DNA from: Flavilitoribacter sp020436695 | GTDB lineage: Bacteria; Bacteroidota; Bacteroidia; Chitinophagales; Saprospiraceae | Length of the DNA stretch: 64,000 nt | NCBI GenBank assembly: GCA_041392665.1 | Contig: JAWKLQ010000031.1 | Coordinates: 62,001-126,000 of the forward strand | Direction of reading: 5' to 3' | In this document: positions 46,616 through 57,200 of the stretch, in pieces | Numbering within the stretch: position 1 is the stretch's first letter | Layout of the letters: every line of letters starts with the position of its first letter | The notes under the pieces: generated by a model | Told to the model about the DNA's origin: nothing | Databases searched by the model: none | Seen by the model: only the letters and a program-made list of their open reading frames with translations | Made by a program: the position numbers and the translations under genes

Positions 46616-47221
46616 ATGAACATACAAAAAACTGCTTTTCTGCTCTCTGAAATGCAAAACGACTATTTGCATTCGGACGGTGCCTACGGCCGGGCTGACA
46701 TCAGATTACCCAATAACCGCGCGGTGATCGAGCAACTGATCAAGGTAGCCAATGCGTTTAGAGAATGTGGTGCTAAGATCATTTCGCTGAATTTCACTCT
46801 GATCTGCGACAATAATAACAACCCGTTGATCTCGGAGGATCTGAAACAGGATTGCCCTTTTCTTACCCGGGGGGATTTTCAGACAGGACGGTGGGGGCAT
46901 CAGTTGATCGAAGAACTTGCTCCGGCGGATTATATCATTAACAAGATCGCTGATTCTGCCTTTCACCTGACGCATCTGGAATGGCTGCTGCGCCAAATTG
47001 GTATCGATACGTTGGTTATGGGCGGCCTGATGACGAATGAAAGCCTGGCCAGCACGTTGAGGGATGCTCAAAGTCGTGGATTTAAAACCATTTTATTGCA
47101 GGATGGTTGCGGTTCCTATTCGGTAAGTTCGCACGAAGCGGCGCTGCGAGCCCTGTCTTTCATTACGGAGGTAACTACTTGTGTGGGAATGAGTGAACGG
47201 ATCATGCAGGTGAGCTACTGA
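46616..47221 (+). CDS. Isochorismatase-fold cysteine hydrolase homologue lacking the Cys
   Basis: A 201-residue cytoplasmic protein of the isochorismatase/nicotinamidase superfamily. The general base Asp16 (SEMQNDYL) and Lys110 (YIINKIADSAF) of the catalytic triad are present. The nucleophile motif, usually GxxTxxCV, reads GGLMTNESLAST with Ser143 where Cys is expected. The encoding codon is AGC, so this is not a one-letter misreading of the frame. The enzyme may be inactive, use Ser, or have a binding role. The preceding residues DTLVMGG keep the strand before the nucleophile, so the family assignment is firm while the substrate is unknown. Confidence 0.8.
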   Translation: MNIQKTAFLLSEMQNDYLHSDGAYGRADIRLPNNRAVIEQLIKVANAFRECGAKIISLNFTLICDNNNNPLISEDLKQDCPFLTRGDFQTGRWGHQLIEELAPADYIINKIADSAFHLTHLEWLLRQIGIDTLVMGGLMTNESLASTLRDAQSRGFKTILLQDGCGSYSVSSHEAALRALSFITEVTTCVGMSERIMQVSY

Positions 47222-47431
47222 TCGTCGGTAAAATCGAAGCTGGTACCAAGGCTGCTAATTCGCGGTACTGACGGTTTATACGGAAACTATTTTTTGCTTT
47301 GCATAAGCAGTTTCCGAATAGGCTATTAGTGAACTGTAAGGGACTTATTCCTCGCGTTTTCCACCCCTTATCAACATTACTTTAACAACCGGCTGTGGAT
47401 AAATAAATACTTCGTCTACGGTCCTTTTTTC

Positions 47432-47439
47432 TATTTTTG
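47432..47439 (+). promoter_or_regulatory. Bacteroidota -7 promoter box immediately before smc
   Basis: TATTTTTG matches TAnnTTTG and ends only six bases before the smc ATG at 47446. If used, transcription would start almost at the ATG, giving a leaderless or nearly leaderless mRNA. Confidence 0.5.
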
Positions 47440-47445
47440 CAGGCT

Positions 47446-50400
47446 ATGAGATTGCAGCGCCTGGAAATAAAAGGGTTTAAAAGTTTTGCCAATGAGACCG
47501 TCATCAACTTCGATGCAGACGTTATTGGCATAGTTGGCCCTAATGGCTCGGGTAAGTCCAATATCGTGGACGCTATCCGGTGGGTATTGGGAGAGCAGAA
47601 GAGCCGCGAATTGCGCCTGGATCAGATGTCCAGCGTTATTTTTAACGGCACTAAGAAAAGAAAACCTTCCGGGATCGCTTCGGTTTCCCTGACCTTCGAG
47701 AATACCAAGAACCTCCTGCCGGTTGAATACCAAACCGTCACCATTACCCGCATACTATATCGAAGCGGTGAGAGTGAATACCGGCTCAACGGGGTTATCT
47801 GCCGCCTGAAAGATATTACTTCCCTTTTTCTGGATACGGGTATCGGTTCCAATTCCTACGCCATCATTGCCCTGGGTATGGTGGATGATATTCTGGCCGA
47901 TAAAGACAACAGCCGGCGGAAGATGTTCGAACAGGCTGCCGGTGTTTCCAAATATAAGATCCGTAAAAAAGAGACCCTCAATAAGCTCAAGAGCACGACG
48001 GAGGATCTGGATCGGGTGGAGGATCTGCTCTATGAGATTGAGCAGAATCTGAAAACGCTGGAAAAACAGGCCAAACGGGCCCGGAAATTCTTTGAACTCA
48101 AGGCCGAATACAAACAGCTCAGTGTTGATCTGGCTGTCATAAAGATCAGTGCACTGCGGGATCGCCAGCGTGAAATGGCCAAAAAGCTGGAAGAAGAGCA
48201 GGATAAGTACCGGGACTTTGACGTTAAGACCCATCAACTGGAGGCCAAGCTGGAAGAAGAGCGAAAGGCCAATCTGGATAAGGAAAAAGCCCTAAGTGAC
48301 CACCAGCGCGAACTCAACGAACTGATCAGCAACATTCGCGGGCTGGAGAACGATAAACGAATGCAGGGGCAACGCCTTCAGTTTATTGAACAAAATAAAG
48401 GCAAACTTTCCACCGATATCCAGAACGCCCGGGCCCGCATCGAGCAACTGCAAAAAGACATCGAGCATTACCAGACCGAACTGAATACGGAAAAGCGGAT
48501 CGAATCGCGTCTGGAGATCGAACTGGACCAGGCGGAAACTACGCTGCAGAAGATCCGGGAAAATCACGGTTCGGTGAAGGCCGATCTGGAGGAAGTAGTG
48601 AATCGCCAGCAGGCCGTCGAGCGGGAGTTGTTTGAGCTGGAAAAGCAAAAAGCTGTTTTTGTTAACCGGATCGATACGTACCGACAGGATATCGAGCGGA
48701 GTGGTCTCGACATCGAAATGCGGACCGGTGAAGTTGCTGGTCTGCGGGATAAAATGGCAGAGATCGAAAACGATCTGACCGGTAAACGGGCCGAGGTAGA
48801 GGCCCTGGAAAAAGCGGAAGATCAGCGCCAGGAAGATATTCAGAAAGCCGAAACACAACTGGAAGAGATCAACCAGAAGAGAGCCCGGGTCAACCGTCAG
48901 CTCGATGCCAAGCGGAATGAGTTTAAGCTCACTCAGAGCATGATCGAGAATCTGGAAGGATTCCCGGAATCTATCCGTTTTCTGAGCGGCAACAAGGAAT
49001 GGAAAAAAGATGCGCCCCTGTTGAGCGATCTGATCTACGTGCAGGAGAACTACCGGGTGGCCATTGAAAACTATCTGGAGCCATACCTCAACTACTACGT
49101 GGTGGAAAATATGGAAGAGGCTTATGCCGCTATCCAGTTGTTGAGCCGCAGCCAGAAGGGGAAGGCCAATTTCTTTTTGCTGGATGCCTTTAAAGAATAC
49201 GCTGTACCAATGGCCTTATTCCCGGACGGCAAACAGGCCATCGACCTAATTGAGACCGATCCAAAATACTACAATCTGTTCAGCTACCTGTTGGAGGGCG
49301 TTACGGTGACCGATGGGGAAGATCTTAAACAGACGGTTAGTGGATCCGGCGTATTGTTATCCAGTAGCGGTCGCTTCATCAAACGCAAATACAGTATTTC
49401 CGGAGGTTCGGTGGGGCTGTTTGAAGGGAAAAAGATCGGGCGAAAGAAAAATCTGGAAGTGCTGGAAAAAGCCATTCAGAAATCAGAACGGGAAGAAAAC
49501 CGACTGTCAACGGAATATTTCAGCCTGCGTAATAAACTGGAAGAGCTGAAGGCCAGGAAGACCAACGCTCAGATCCAACAACAGCGGCACGAACTCAATC
49601 AGATAGAGCAGCAGCAGGTGTCGGTGGCTACCCGCCTGGAGAATTTTGAATCCTTTATCCAGGAGGTGAGCAGCAAGATCGGGGAGAGCGAGCAGAAGAT
49701 CACCGGTCTGGAAAATTCTATCCAGGAAATAGAAGAGCAACTGGCGGAGAAAAAAGACATTATCACCGGCATAAAGGATCAGATCCACAATACAGACAGC
49801 TCTTTCCGGGAGATTGCCGAACAATTGAGCCAGGCTTCTACGGATTACAACGATAAGAATATTGCCTTCATCCGGCAACAGAATAAAGTAGGTACTTACC
49901 AGCGGGAATTGAACTACCGCGAAAAGCAGCTGGAAGAGACCCGCCAAAATCTGGCCGGAAATCAGGAAACACTGGCCAAAAGCGACGGAGAAGTACTCGA
50001 GATCCAGGATGCTTTGGACCAACTGGAAGTTCAATTGCGCGAAGCATACGAAGGGCGGAAACTCATGGAATCCTCCCTGACGGAAGCCGAACAGGCCTAT
50101 TATCAGGCCCGGGGCAGCATCAATGAGATCGAGGATGAACTGCGCCGGATTAACCGCCAGCGACAGGATGCCCAGATCCTGATTAATCAACTGAAGGAAA
50201 AATACAACGACGTCAAATTTGAGGTCACTTCGGTGGCTCAGCGGCTGCGCATTGAATTCAGCATCGAGATCAATGAGGTACTCAATGAGCAGCGGGAAGC
50301 CATCACTGAGAGTCTGGATCAGTTAGAGCTGAAAGTAGATCGCATCCGTGGCCGTCTGGATAATTACGGGGAGATCAACCCAATGGCAGTGGAGGCCTAT

Positions 50401-51000
50401 GACGAAATGAAGGAGCGCTTCGATACCATCTCCACCCAGCGAGATGATATCGTGCAGGCCAAGGACTCTCTGATCGAGACCATCAAGGAGATCGAGGAAA
50501 CGGCTACCACGCAGTTCCTGGAAGCCTTCGAACAGGCTCGCGTCCACTTTATCGAGGTATTTCGCAGTCTGTTTACGGAAGATGATAATTGCGATCTGGT
50601 GCTACTGGAACCGGAAAACCCGCTGGAATCCAAGATCGAGATCGTGGCCAAACCAAAGGGTAAACGCCCCCAGACGATCAGCCAGTTGTCCGGTGGGGAG
50701 AAAACGCTTACGGCAACGGCATTGCTGTTTGCTCTTTACCTGCTCAAACCAGCTCCCTTCTGTATTTTCGATGAGGTGGATGCACCGCTGGATGATGCGA
50801 ACATTAACAAGTTCAACCGCATCATCAAGAAATTCTCCAAGGAGTCACAGTTCATCATCGTGACCCACAATAAGCTTACCATGGCGGCAGTCGATACCAT
50901 TTATGGCGTCTTCATGGCCTCACAGGGCGTCTCGGGCGTGAGCCCCGTCGATTTCCGGGACTTTGAGCACCGGGCTACTTTTGAGGTGAGTGCGAATTAA
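47446..51000 (+). CDS. smc: Chromosome segregation protein SMC
   Basis: The structural maintenance of chromosomes ATPase, 1,184 residues, normal length. The N-terminus MRLQRLEIKGFKSFANETV and Walker A GPNGSGKS (31-38) are followed by two long coiled coils (about 170-500 and 670-1010) around a hinge (about 510-650, LIYVQENYRVAIENYL, GSGVLLSSSGRF). The C-terminal head has NPMAVEAYDEMKERFD, the signature QLSGGEKTLTATALLFALY (near 1080) and Walker B FCIFDEVDAPLDDAN. It forms condensin with ScpA/ScpB and compacts the chromosome; those genes are not in the window. The frame contains a TTG nine bases upstream, but ATG 47446 fits homologues. It converges with the sialidase-fold lipoprotein gene. Confidence 0.95.
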   Translation: MRLQRLEIKGFKSFANETVINFDADVIGIVGPNGSGKSNIVDAIRWVLGEQKSRELRLDQMSSVIFNGTKKRKPSGIASVSLTFENTKNLLPVEYQTVTITRILYRSGESEYRLNGVICRLKDITSLFLDTGIGSNSYAIIALGMVDDILADKDNSRRKMFEQAAGVSKYKIRKKETLNKLKSTTEDLDRVEDLLYEIEQNLKTLEKQAKRARKFFELKAEYKQLSVDLAVIKISALRDRQREMAKKLEEEQDKYRDFDVKTHQLEAKLEEERKANLDKEKALSDHQRELNELISNIRGLENDKRMQGQRLQFIEQNKGKLSTDIQNARARIEQLQKDIEHYQTELNTEKRIESRLEIELDQAETTLQKIRENHGSVKADLEEVVNRQQAVERELFELEKQKAVFVNRIDTYRQDIERSGLDIEMRTGEVAGLRDKMAEIENDLTGKRAEVEALEKAEDQRQEDIQKAETQLEEINQKRARVNRQLDAKRNEFKLTQSMIENLEGFPESIRFLSGNKEWKKDAPLLSDLIYVQENYRVAIENYLEPYLNYYVVENMEEAYAAIQLLSRSQKGKANFFLLDAFKEYAVPMALFPDGKQAIDLIETDPKYYNLFSYLLEGVTVTDGEDLKQTVSGSGVLLSSSGRFIKRKYSISGGSVGLFEGKKIGRKKNLEVLEKAIQKSEREENRLSTEYFSLRNKLEELKARKTNAQIQQQRHELNQIEQQQVSVATRLENFESFIQEVSSKIGESEQKITGLENSIQEIEEQLAEKKDIITGIKDQIHNTDSSFREIAEQLSQASTDYNDKNIAFIRQQNKVGTYQRELNYREKQLEETRQNLAGNQETLAKSDGEVLEIQDALDQLEVQLREAYEGRKLMESSLTEAEQAYYQARGSINEIEDELRRINRQRQDAQILINQLKEKYNDVKFEVTSVAQRLRIEFSIEINEVLNEQREAITESLDQLELKVDRIRGRLDNYGEINPMAVEAYDEMKERFDTISTQRDDIVQAKDSLIETIKEIEETATTQFLEAFEQARVHFIEVFRSLFTEDDNCDLVLLEPENPLESKIEIVAKPKGKRPQTISQLSGGEKTLTATALLFALYLLKPAPFCIFDEVDAPLDDANINKFNRIIKKFSKESQFIIVTHNKLTMAAVDTIYGVFMASQGVSGVSPVDFRDFEHRATFEVSAN

Positions 51001-51089
51001 ATGTAAGTCGTAAGTCTAAAAGTCAATGAGTCGTAAGTCGGAAGTGAAGCCTTTCGTGCCTTCAGCTTTCAGGTAGAATGGATTGTAAT

Positions 51090-52346
51090 CTACTCATCAA
51101 CTGCTATCAATGATGTATACTTTCCCCGCGAATAATCCGACCAGTCACAAAAGAACAGATGTATATTTCCGTCGCTTCCCCGGAAGAGCGCCTGATATTC
51201 TCCGGCTTCCGTAAATCGAAACTTGTTTTCATATAGCATGGTAGGAGAGGGAAATTTCCCGGTACGATCACTCGTATAGGTATGAAGCAGCTGATACTTT
51301 TTCCCCGCTTTGTGGTTGAAAGTGATCAGGATGCCTTCCTTTTCAAGGAAAGAGACGTTTGGATAAGCACCCCGAAAACCGATCTTTTGGGAATTCCAGT
51401 GATGGCCGTCATCTTCGCTGTATGTGTACCAGATCGGACTGTCGCGCTGGTGCGGTAGATAGCTGATTATATTCAGATATTCGGAGCCCCGATCATACGA
51501 GAGGTATACCAGAGGAGGATTATTGCCACCAAAAGTATGAGGAATTCGTTCGATCCTGCTTAATCCAAAGCCGGCTCCACGATTCAGTTCAAAATAGTAA
51601 AATTGCTGCTGATCGGCAAAAACGCCGGCGATGGTAGCAGGGTCTTTAACTAACAGGTTGCCGAGGTTTTTCCGGGTATTGGCGATCAAACTGTCACCCA
51701 GTAAGTAATCTTTTGACCAGGAGATGCCCCCGTCGCAGGATCTACGGATCACGAGATCGGAAGGGTCGATCAGTTTTCTGGTGTCGAGCCGGGAGTAAAA
51801 GATCTGAAGACATCCATCCTGATCGATGAGCGGAAAGGGCAGGTCCCCATAGGCTCCTTCCGGATCGATGTGGGGGTGGCTTTTATACTGCCAGGTCTGT
51901 CCGTCATCATCCGACCGGTATACCGCAATGTCTCCTAAGTAATAATCTCTCCGGTAGCGACTGCTACTTCTCCTGGCGGGTAGTTTCACCTGCATTACTA
52001 CCAGGTATAGCTGATTATGAAGTGTATCCTCTACCAGACGAGGATCGGCATATTGCCGGGTATATTGGCTGGTATCTTCCAGTATCAATGTTTGCTTCCA
52101 GTTCTCCCCAGCATCTGTACTTCGATATACCACGCAATTGTGTTCCAGCAGGCCGGAGCCGGGGCGTTCCATGGTGGCCATGATCAGGCTGCCGTTCGCG
52201 GTTTGTAGGGCATCGAGCTCTTTCACCGGATCGTTAGAAACTGTTTGTATTGCACCAATTTCCCAAACCCGATCGGCCGTGCAGCCTCCCGTAATCAGAA
52301 ATGATAAGAGTAGAAGGGAGAGGGAAATAGCCTTACAGGTGTTCAT
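51090..52346 (-). CDS. Sialidase-fold (BNR repeat) lipoprotein
   Basis: A 418-residue lipoprotein of the exo-alpha-sialidase/BNR superfamily: signal MNTCKAISLSLLLLSFLITG with lipobox ITGGC. Four Asp boxes (SxDxGxxW) are visible: STDAGENW, SDDDGQTW, SCDGGISW and SEDDGHHW, which mark blades of a beta-propeller. The catalytic arginine triad and Tyr/Glu of true sialidases are not obvious, so it may be a glycan-binding or other propeller enzyme. It is anchored at the envelope and divergent from the alpha/beta hydrolase (203-base gap). ATG at 52346. Confidence 0.8.
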   Translation of the reverse strand: MNTCKAISLSLLLLSFLITGGCTADRVWEIGAIQTVSNDPVKELDALQTANGSLIMATMERPGSGLLEHNCVVYRSTDAGENWKQTLILEDTSQYTRQYADPRLVEDTLHNQLYLVVMQVKLPARRSSSRYRRDYYLGDIAVYRSDDDGQTWQYKSHPHIDPEGAYGDLPFPLIDQDGCLQIFYSRLDTRKLIDPSDLVIRRSCDGGISWSKDYLLGDSLIANTRKNLGNLLVKDPATIAGVFADQQQFYYFELNRGAGFGLSRIERIPHTFGGNNPPLVYLSYDRGSEYLNIISYLPHQRDSPIWYTYSEDDGHHWNSQKIGFRGAYPNVSFLEKEGILITFNHKAGKKYQLLHTYTSDRTGKFPSPTMLYENKFRFTEAGEYQALFRGSDGNIHLFFCDWSDYSRGKYTSLIAVDE

Positions 52347-52549
52347 TATTGGACACTTTTTGTTCGTAATTGCACAAGCGATTGCAAAATGAGCTTAGTG
52401 TATTGTCTGTAAATAATTGATATTCAGTGTGTAAAATCAATGGCATGAAGGTTGGATATCAATATCGAAATGAAAACAGGTCTGCTGGAAAATGAACAGT
52501 GCACCGTTGATATCAAAACCATAAACCCCAATATCCTAAATTCCATGTA

Positions 52550-53533
52550 ATGCTCTATCAAAGTCTAAAATTCAATAAATATCTTTTAATCGGTGCCCTG
52601 TACATGCTGAACGCATCGCTTTGGGCTCAGGTAAACGAATTGCCCGCACAAACTGATTGGTTTTTATCCACCGGCGACTGGCAGAGCGATCCGCAATTGT
52701 ACATCAGGGAGTGGGGGAGCGGCCCCGATACAGTGATCGTATTACATGGCGGTTGGGGTGGAGAATACAGTGGGATGATGGAGGCAGTAGCCGGACTGGA
52801 AAACCAATATCACTTCATTTCTTACGACCAGCGGGGTTCACTTCGTTCTCCTTTCCCGGATTCGCTCATTACTTTCCAACAACATATTAACGATCTTGAG
52901 TTACTACGTCGGGAACTGGCTCTCGATCAGGTAACCATCCTGGCACACTCCATGGGTGGTGTCCTGGGAGCAGCATATGCGGCACAATATCCGCAAAGGA
53001 TCCGTAAATTGATCCTGGTAACGCCGGCCTATCTGAAAAATCCGATACCGGATGCGGATGAAGAGCGTTTCGGACGGGCACAACAGCAATTTCAGGTATT
53101 TTTAAATCGTCCGGAGGTAGAACAGGAATTACAGAAATACGATCTGCTGCGAACTTCCTCTCCTTTGAGTTCAAGAGAAGAAACGGCCAAATTCCGTATT
53201 CCATTTGCAGCGAGAATGCTTTATGATGTCACCAAATGGAAAGATCTGACAGGAGGCCGCGCCATTTATCAGGGCAAAGTGTTTGGGCTTACCGCCGACA
53301 CTTACCCGGCAGAGGGCTGGGATTATCCCGCCACATTCGCCCGGCATAGTTTACCGGTAACGGTCATTGCCTGTGATCACGATTTTCTGGATTTTGGTAA
53401 CACGCTGATCAGGACCTGGCTGGAGGATGTTCCTTCCGTCCGGATCATGTACATTGAGCGGGCCGGGCATATTCCCTGGATCGACCGGCCGGAACGCTTC
53501 CATGAAGCATTACTAAATGCATTAAGTCATTAA
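52550..53533 (+). CDS. Alpha/beta hydrolase, exported
   Basis: A 327-residue alpha/beta-hydrolase-fold enzyme, similar in layout to prolyl aminopeptidases. Signal peptide residues 1-27 (YLLIGALYMLNASLWAQ). The oxyanion motif HGGWGGEYSG (residues 66-75), SYDQRGSLRS, the nucleophile elbow AHSMGG with Ser134, an acid in CDHDFLDFGN and His in ERAGHIPWIDRPERF (near 308) give a complete triad. The lid region (about 160-235) is helical and variable. The reaction is hydrolysis of an ester or N-terminal peptide bond outside the cytoplasm; the substrate is unknown. It ends two bases before the stop of the convergent lipoprotein gene. Confidence 0.85.
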   Translation: MLYQSLKFNKYLLIGALYMLNASLWAQVNELPAQTDWFLSTGDWQSDPQLYIREWGSGPDTVIVLHGGWGGEYSGMMEAVAGLENQYHFISYDQRGSLRSPFPDSLITFQQHINDLELLRRELALDQVTILAHSMGGVLGAAYAAQYPQRIRKLILVTPAYLKNPIPDADEERFGRAQQQFQVFLNRPEVEQELQKYDLLRTSSPLSSREETAKFRIPFAARMLYDVTKWKDLTGGRAIYQGKVFGLTADTYPAEGWDYPATFARHSLPVTVIACDHDFLDFGNTLIRTWLEDVPSVRIMYIERAGHIPWIDRPERFHEALLNALSH

Positions 53534-53535
53534 AC

Positions 53536-54156
53536 TCAGGGAGACTTCAGGATTTTCATATTCTCTAATAGCCAGTAGGAACGTCGCAGAAAATTGCCGC
53601 AATCGCCTCGACGGCAGGAAAAGTCCAGCGTTACCTTCTCTCCGTCGATACTGGTAATGGCCAACAGCTCTTGCACGTTCTGGTTATTGTATCTTTGGTA
53701 GTGCTTTATTTCCCAACCCAGGATGAGAAAATCATGGCCGTCGATCTTCCTGATCCGGCTATAGACCCAGTACGGATCCCCCCAGTATTGACCGTTTATG
53801 TATTTGATCTGGTTCTTCATTTCCTGATGATCAACCTGGAAACTGGTGTCACAAGCGGGATTTTCGGGTTGCAATACGGTCAGTTGCCAGGCAGAATCAG
53901 GTTGCGGATATTTCCAGCCATTTTCCATTAATATTGGGAAGCGGGCATCGCTCAACCGGTATTTGCGTTGGTGGCAGCAGTCACAGTCCAGTTCGTGCAC
54001 CCAGCTATAGGTGGTGTCGAAGAAATCATTATCCCTGATCTCCAACATACCCAGCCCATGATGGAGCGGAATGTGGTGGTATTCTATCGGTACGGCGTTG
54101 CAGGCCGAGAAGAGAATGGTCAGTCCTATTATGAGGAGTAATCCGGTGCGGATCAT
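53536..54156 (-). CDS. Cysteine-containing lipoprotein of unknown function
   Basis: A 206-residue lipoprotein: signal MIRTGLLLIIGLTILFSAC with lipobox FSAC. The mature part has HELDCDCCHQRKYRL, an unusual cluster of three cysteines that could bind metal, a later NPACDTSFQV and a closing CRRGDCGNFLRRSYWLLEN. No family recognised. Its stop lies two bases from the stop of the convergent hydrolase gene. It is downstream of the large FG-GAP protein gene on the same strand's far side (111 bases from that gene's end). Confidence 0.7.
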   Translation of the reverse strand: MIRTGLLLIIGLTILFSACNAVPIEYHHIPLHHGLGMLEIRDNDFFDTTYSWVHELDCDCCHQRKYRLSDARFPILMENGWKYPQPDSAWQLTVLQPENPACDTSFQVDHQEMKNQIKYINGQYWGDPYWVYSRIRKIDGHDFLILGWEIKHYQRYNNQNVQELLAITSIDGEKVTLDFSCRRGDCGNFLRRSYWLLENMKILKSP

Positions 54157-54267
54157 TTAATTTTATCTTCTGATGAGGTGATCTCGTAAAAGACAAAATT
54201 AGTAACAGTATCGGGAAGATGGTGAATTTGGCATTTAAAATCATGTTATAGAATGAGGCTGGGAATA

Positions 54268-57200
54268 CTATTCCAGTTTGATTACCTTTTTGATGGCAGA
54301 ACGGCCAGCATAATTCAGATGTAAAAAATAAATTCCGTTGGGCCAGCTCTCAGTAGATAGCTCAATGCTTTCCTGTAAAATTTCTTTTCGATGTAATAGC
54401 TCATGACCCTGAGCGTCTAAAACGCTTAGCATTAATGGCTTCGGTACTGCTCCTTTCAGGCGAATTTTCAGCAGATTACGTGCCGGATTGGGATAAAGGG
54501 AAATGTCGGTTTCTGAAAGATCATAGGCGGCTACTACACATTCCGAAGTTTCCGAACTTAGATAGTTGAGCTGTACCGTACGGATGGTGCCGCATTGCCC
54601 CTGATCGTATAAGGTATCCAGATAGATACCGCTCTCTCCATAAGTATACAAACTGTCGCCTGGACAGAGGGTGGTATCCAGCGTGATTCGTTTGTAATCC
54701 TGTACTTGCAGATTGATGATCTGATAGGATATACAGCCCTGTGGATCGTCTTGTTCAAGCGTGTAGCTACCGGTTTCCGAAAAATCCATAAAAGTATTCC
54801 CCGCACAGATAGTGGTATCGATCACGGTTGTATCGGCCGGTAAAACTTGTAGGATCAGGGTACGAAGAGAATCACACCCCTCCGTAGAAGTGAACATATC
54901 GAGATACATTCCAGTTTCGCCATAGCCTTCAAATTCCTGTCCCGCACATATCTGCGCATCTATACTGGTGCGGATGGCATTTCGAACTGTCAGTTCAATG
55001 ATCTGTGTAGAGTCGCAGCCATTGTCAGCGGTAAAGGTTTCGGAATAGGTGCCCGATGCGGTAAGAGTTTGTTCTCCCAATGGATAGCTTTCGCCGTCGC
55101 ATAGCACAATAGCCTGGCCTTGTATGATGTCCGGCAGTACACTTATATTTAGGGTGACTGTACTATCACAACCGAGATTGGAAGTCAGATTAACCGTGTA
55201 AGTGCCGGCCTCGTCGAGCTCCTGTCCGTCAAATTGAAATGTTTCTCCCTCGCATATCTGCGCATCAATAGTGGTTTTGAGTGCCGGCAGTACGCTGAGG
55301 ATTAGGGTGACCATACTGTCGCAACCCGTACTCGATTCGAAAGTCTCCATGTACACTCCGTTTGCAGACAGCAGTTGAGTACCGAACTCATAAGTTTCTC
55401 CTTCACAGATATAGTCTTGTACTTCTACATGAAAATCGGAACAGATAAAATCGGTGAAAGTATTGAATACCTCATTGGTGATGATGGGCGCATTGGCATC
55501 AAAATAGATCTGTGCTTCATTGGTGATCTGATCCCCGGGTTGTATACCGGCTTGGGCATTGATCCGAAATTGGATGTATCCCTGACTACCGGCCAGATTA
55601 GTAGTGCTGTCCGGCAAGAGAATGTCATCGAAGAAAAAGCTAAGCATTCGGCCTTCGATCTCCGCCCGGTAAGTGTGGCTTGCATCGATCACCTGGAAGG
55701 TATTGATGTCAAGCAAGGGATGAAGTTCATCGGTGATCCGTACGTCGAAGGCGGTGTCATTACCCGTATTTTGAAAGCGGATGAGGTATTCCATCACCTC
55801 TTCTTCCAACAGCGTCAGGTGTTCCGGCCCTGAACCCGGAGGGTCAACTTGCTTATCATTGGGGTCATAAGAACAACGCAGCATGACCCGAACTTCATCC
55901 ATAGCGTGGGCATCACCTTGATCATCTTCAATGGTGGTTTGGAAAACCAGTGTGTCATTGATAAAGGTAGCGGAAGGCATGGCAAGTGTCAGGCTGATTT
56001 TATCTTGTTGAAAAGGCGCCAGATCGGAAAACGTCCAGCTTATTGTTTGTCCCGTTGTATTGGATGGCGTGGGAGAAGCGGAGACGAATCCTGTATTTTC
56101 ATCGATCTGGAGCAAGATGCTGCCACTGGTGATAGTGGTACCGGTGTTTTTGTATATGATATTAAAACGGGTATCGGTATTACAACGAGGGCTGTTATTG
56201 ATCAAAGAAATATCGAGGCTTTTGATCTGATCTATAAATTCAAAGGCAAAATCGATATCGCCTAATTGATCGGAATTGCCCAGGATCACGGTTACTGCCT
56301 CGGTCGTACTCGCCCGAATGTTCTCCTCTGCGATGTCAGCACTTATTTGATAGGTGCCTGGTTCGGCAAAAATGGTGTACTCGCCTTTCTCATTAGTATA
56401 AAAAGTCTGGGCGAGTTGAGGGCTACTGATCATTGCATTGCGAAGCAGAACTTCGTTAGCATCTCTTTGTCCATTACCATTATAGTCGAGATAGGCTACT
56501 CCGGATATACGGGGTAATCCGAATAAATTCTCCATCCAGAAAATAGGTCCATCGTTTTCAATGAGTAGATCATCCCAGCCATCCTGGTTGTAATCGAATA
56601 CCCTAATGCTAGTATATTGGACATCGAATGTGTTTACTCCTTTGTCAAAAAGAAAATTTTCCGCATTGTAGGCTGAATATTCAAATTGCTGGGGTTCAGG
56701 ATAATTGGTGTAGAAATACCGGATCTTTTCATCCGTTCCATCTTTGTCGAAGTCGTGAAATAGAGCAGAGCCTTCCGCTGGTATTGCGGCTCGAAAAACC
56801 AGTTCATTTTCAACAATCTGGCCTGTGATATAAGTCTGATCGCTAGTATAGCGGTTAAGGTGGTAGGTGATGCTGTCATTGATGAAATGAGCTTTTCCCT
56901 TGATATTTTCGTCAATGGTGATCGGATTCCAAAGCGAGAAAGTGGCATCTCCCTGATTGCGATAAACCCCAGGGGCTACCGGACCCTCAACTCCAACATA
57001 AATATCCGGTAGCCCATCCTTATCAAAATCTCGAACGTCTTCAAGGCTGTGACAACCTAGTTCATTAATTTCGGTATTTAGGCTGAGCGTGCCGTTACCA
57101 TCACTATTAATGGCAATGAAGGGCTGCCAACCCCGGTTGAAAAGTAGATCTATATCTCCATCTCCATCCCAGTCTAGGGGATAAATGTAGATGCGGTCGG

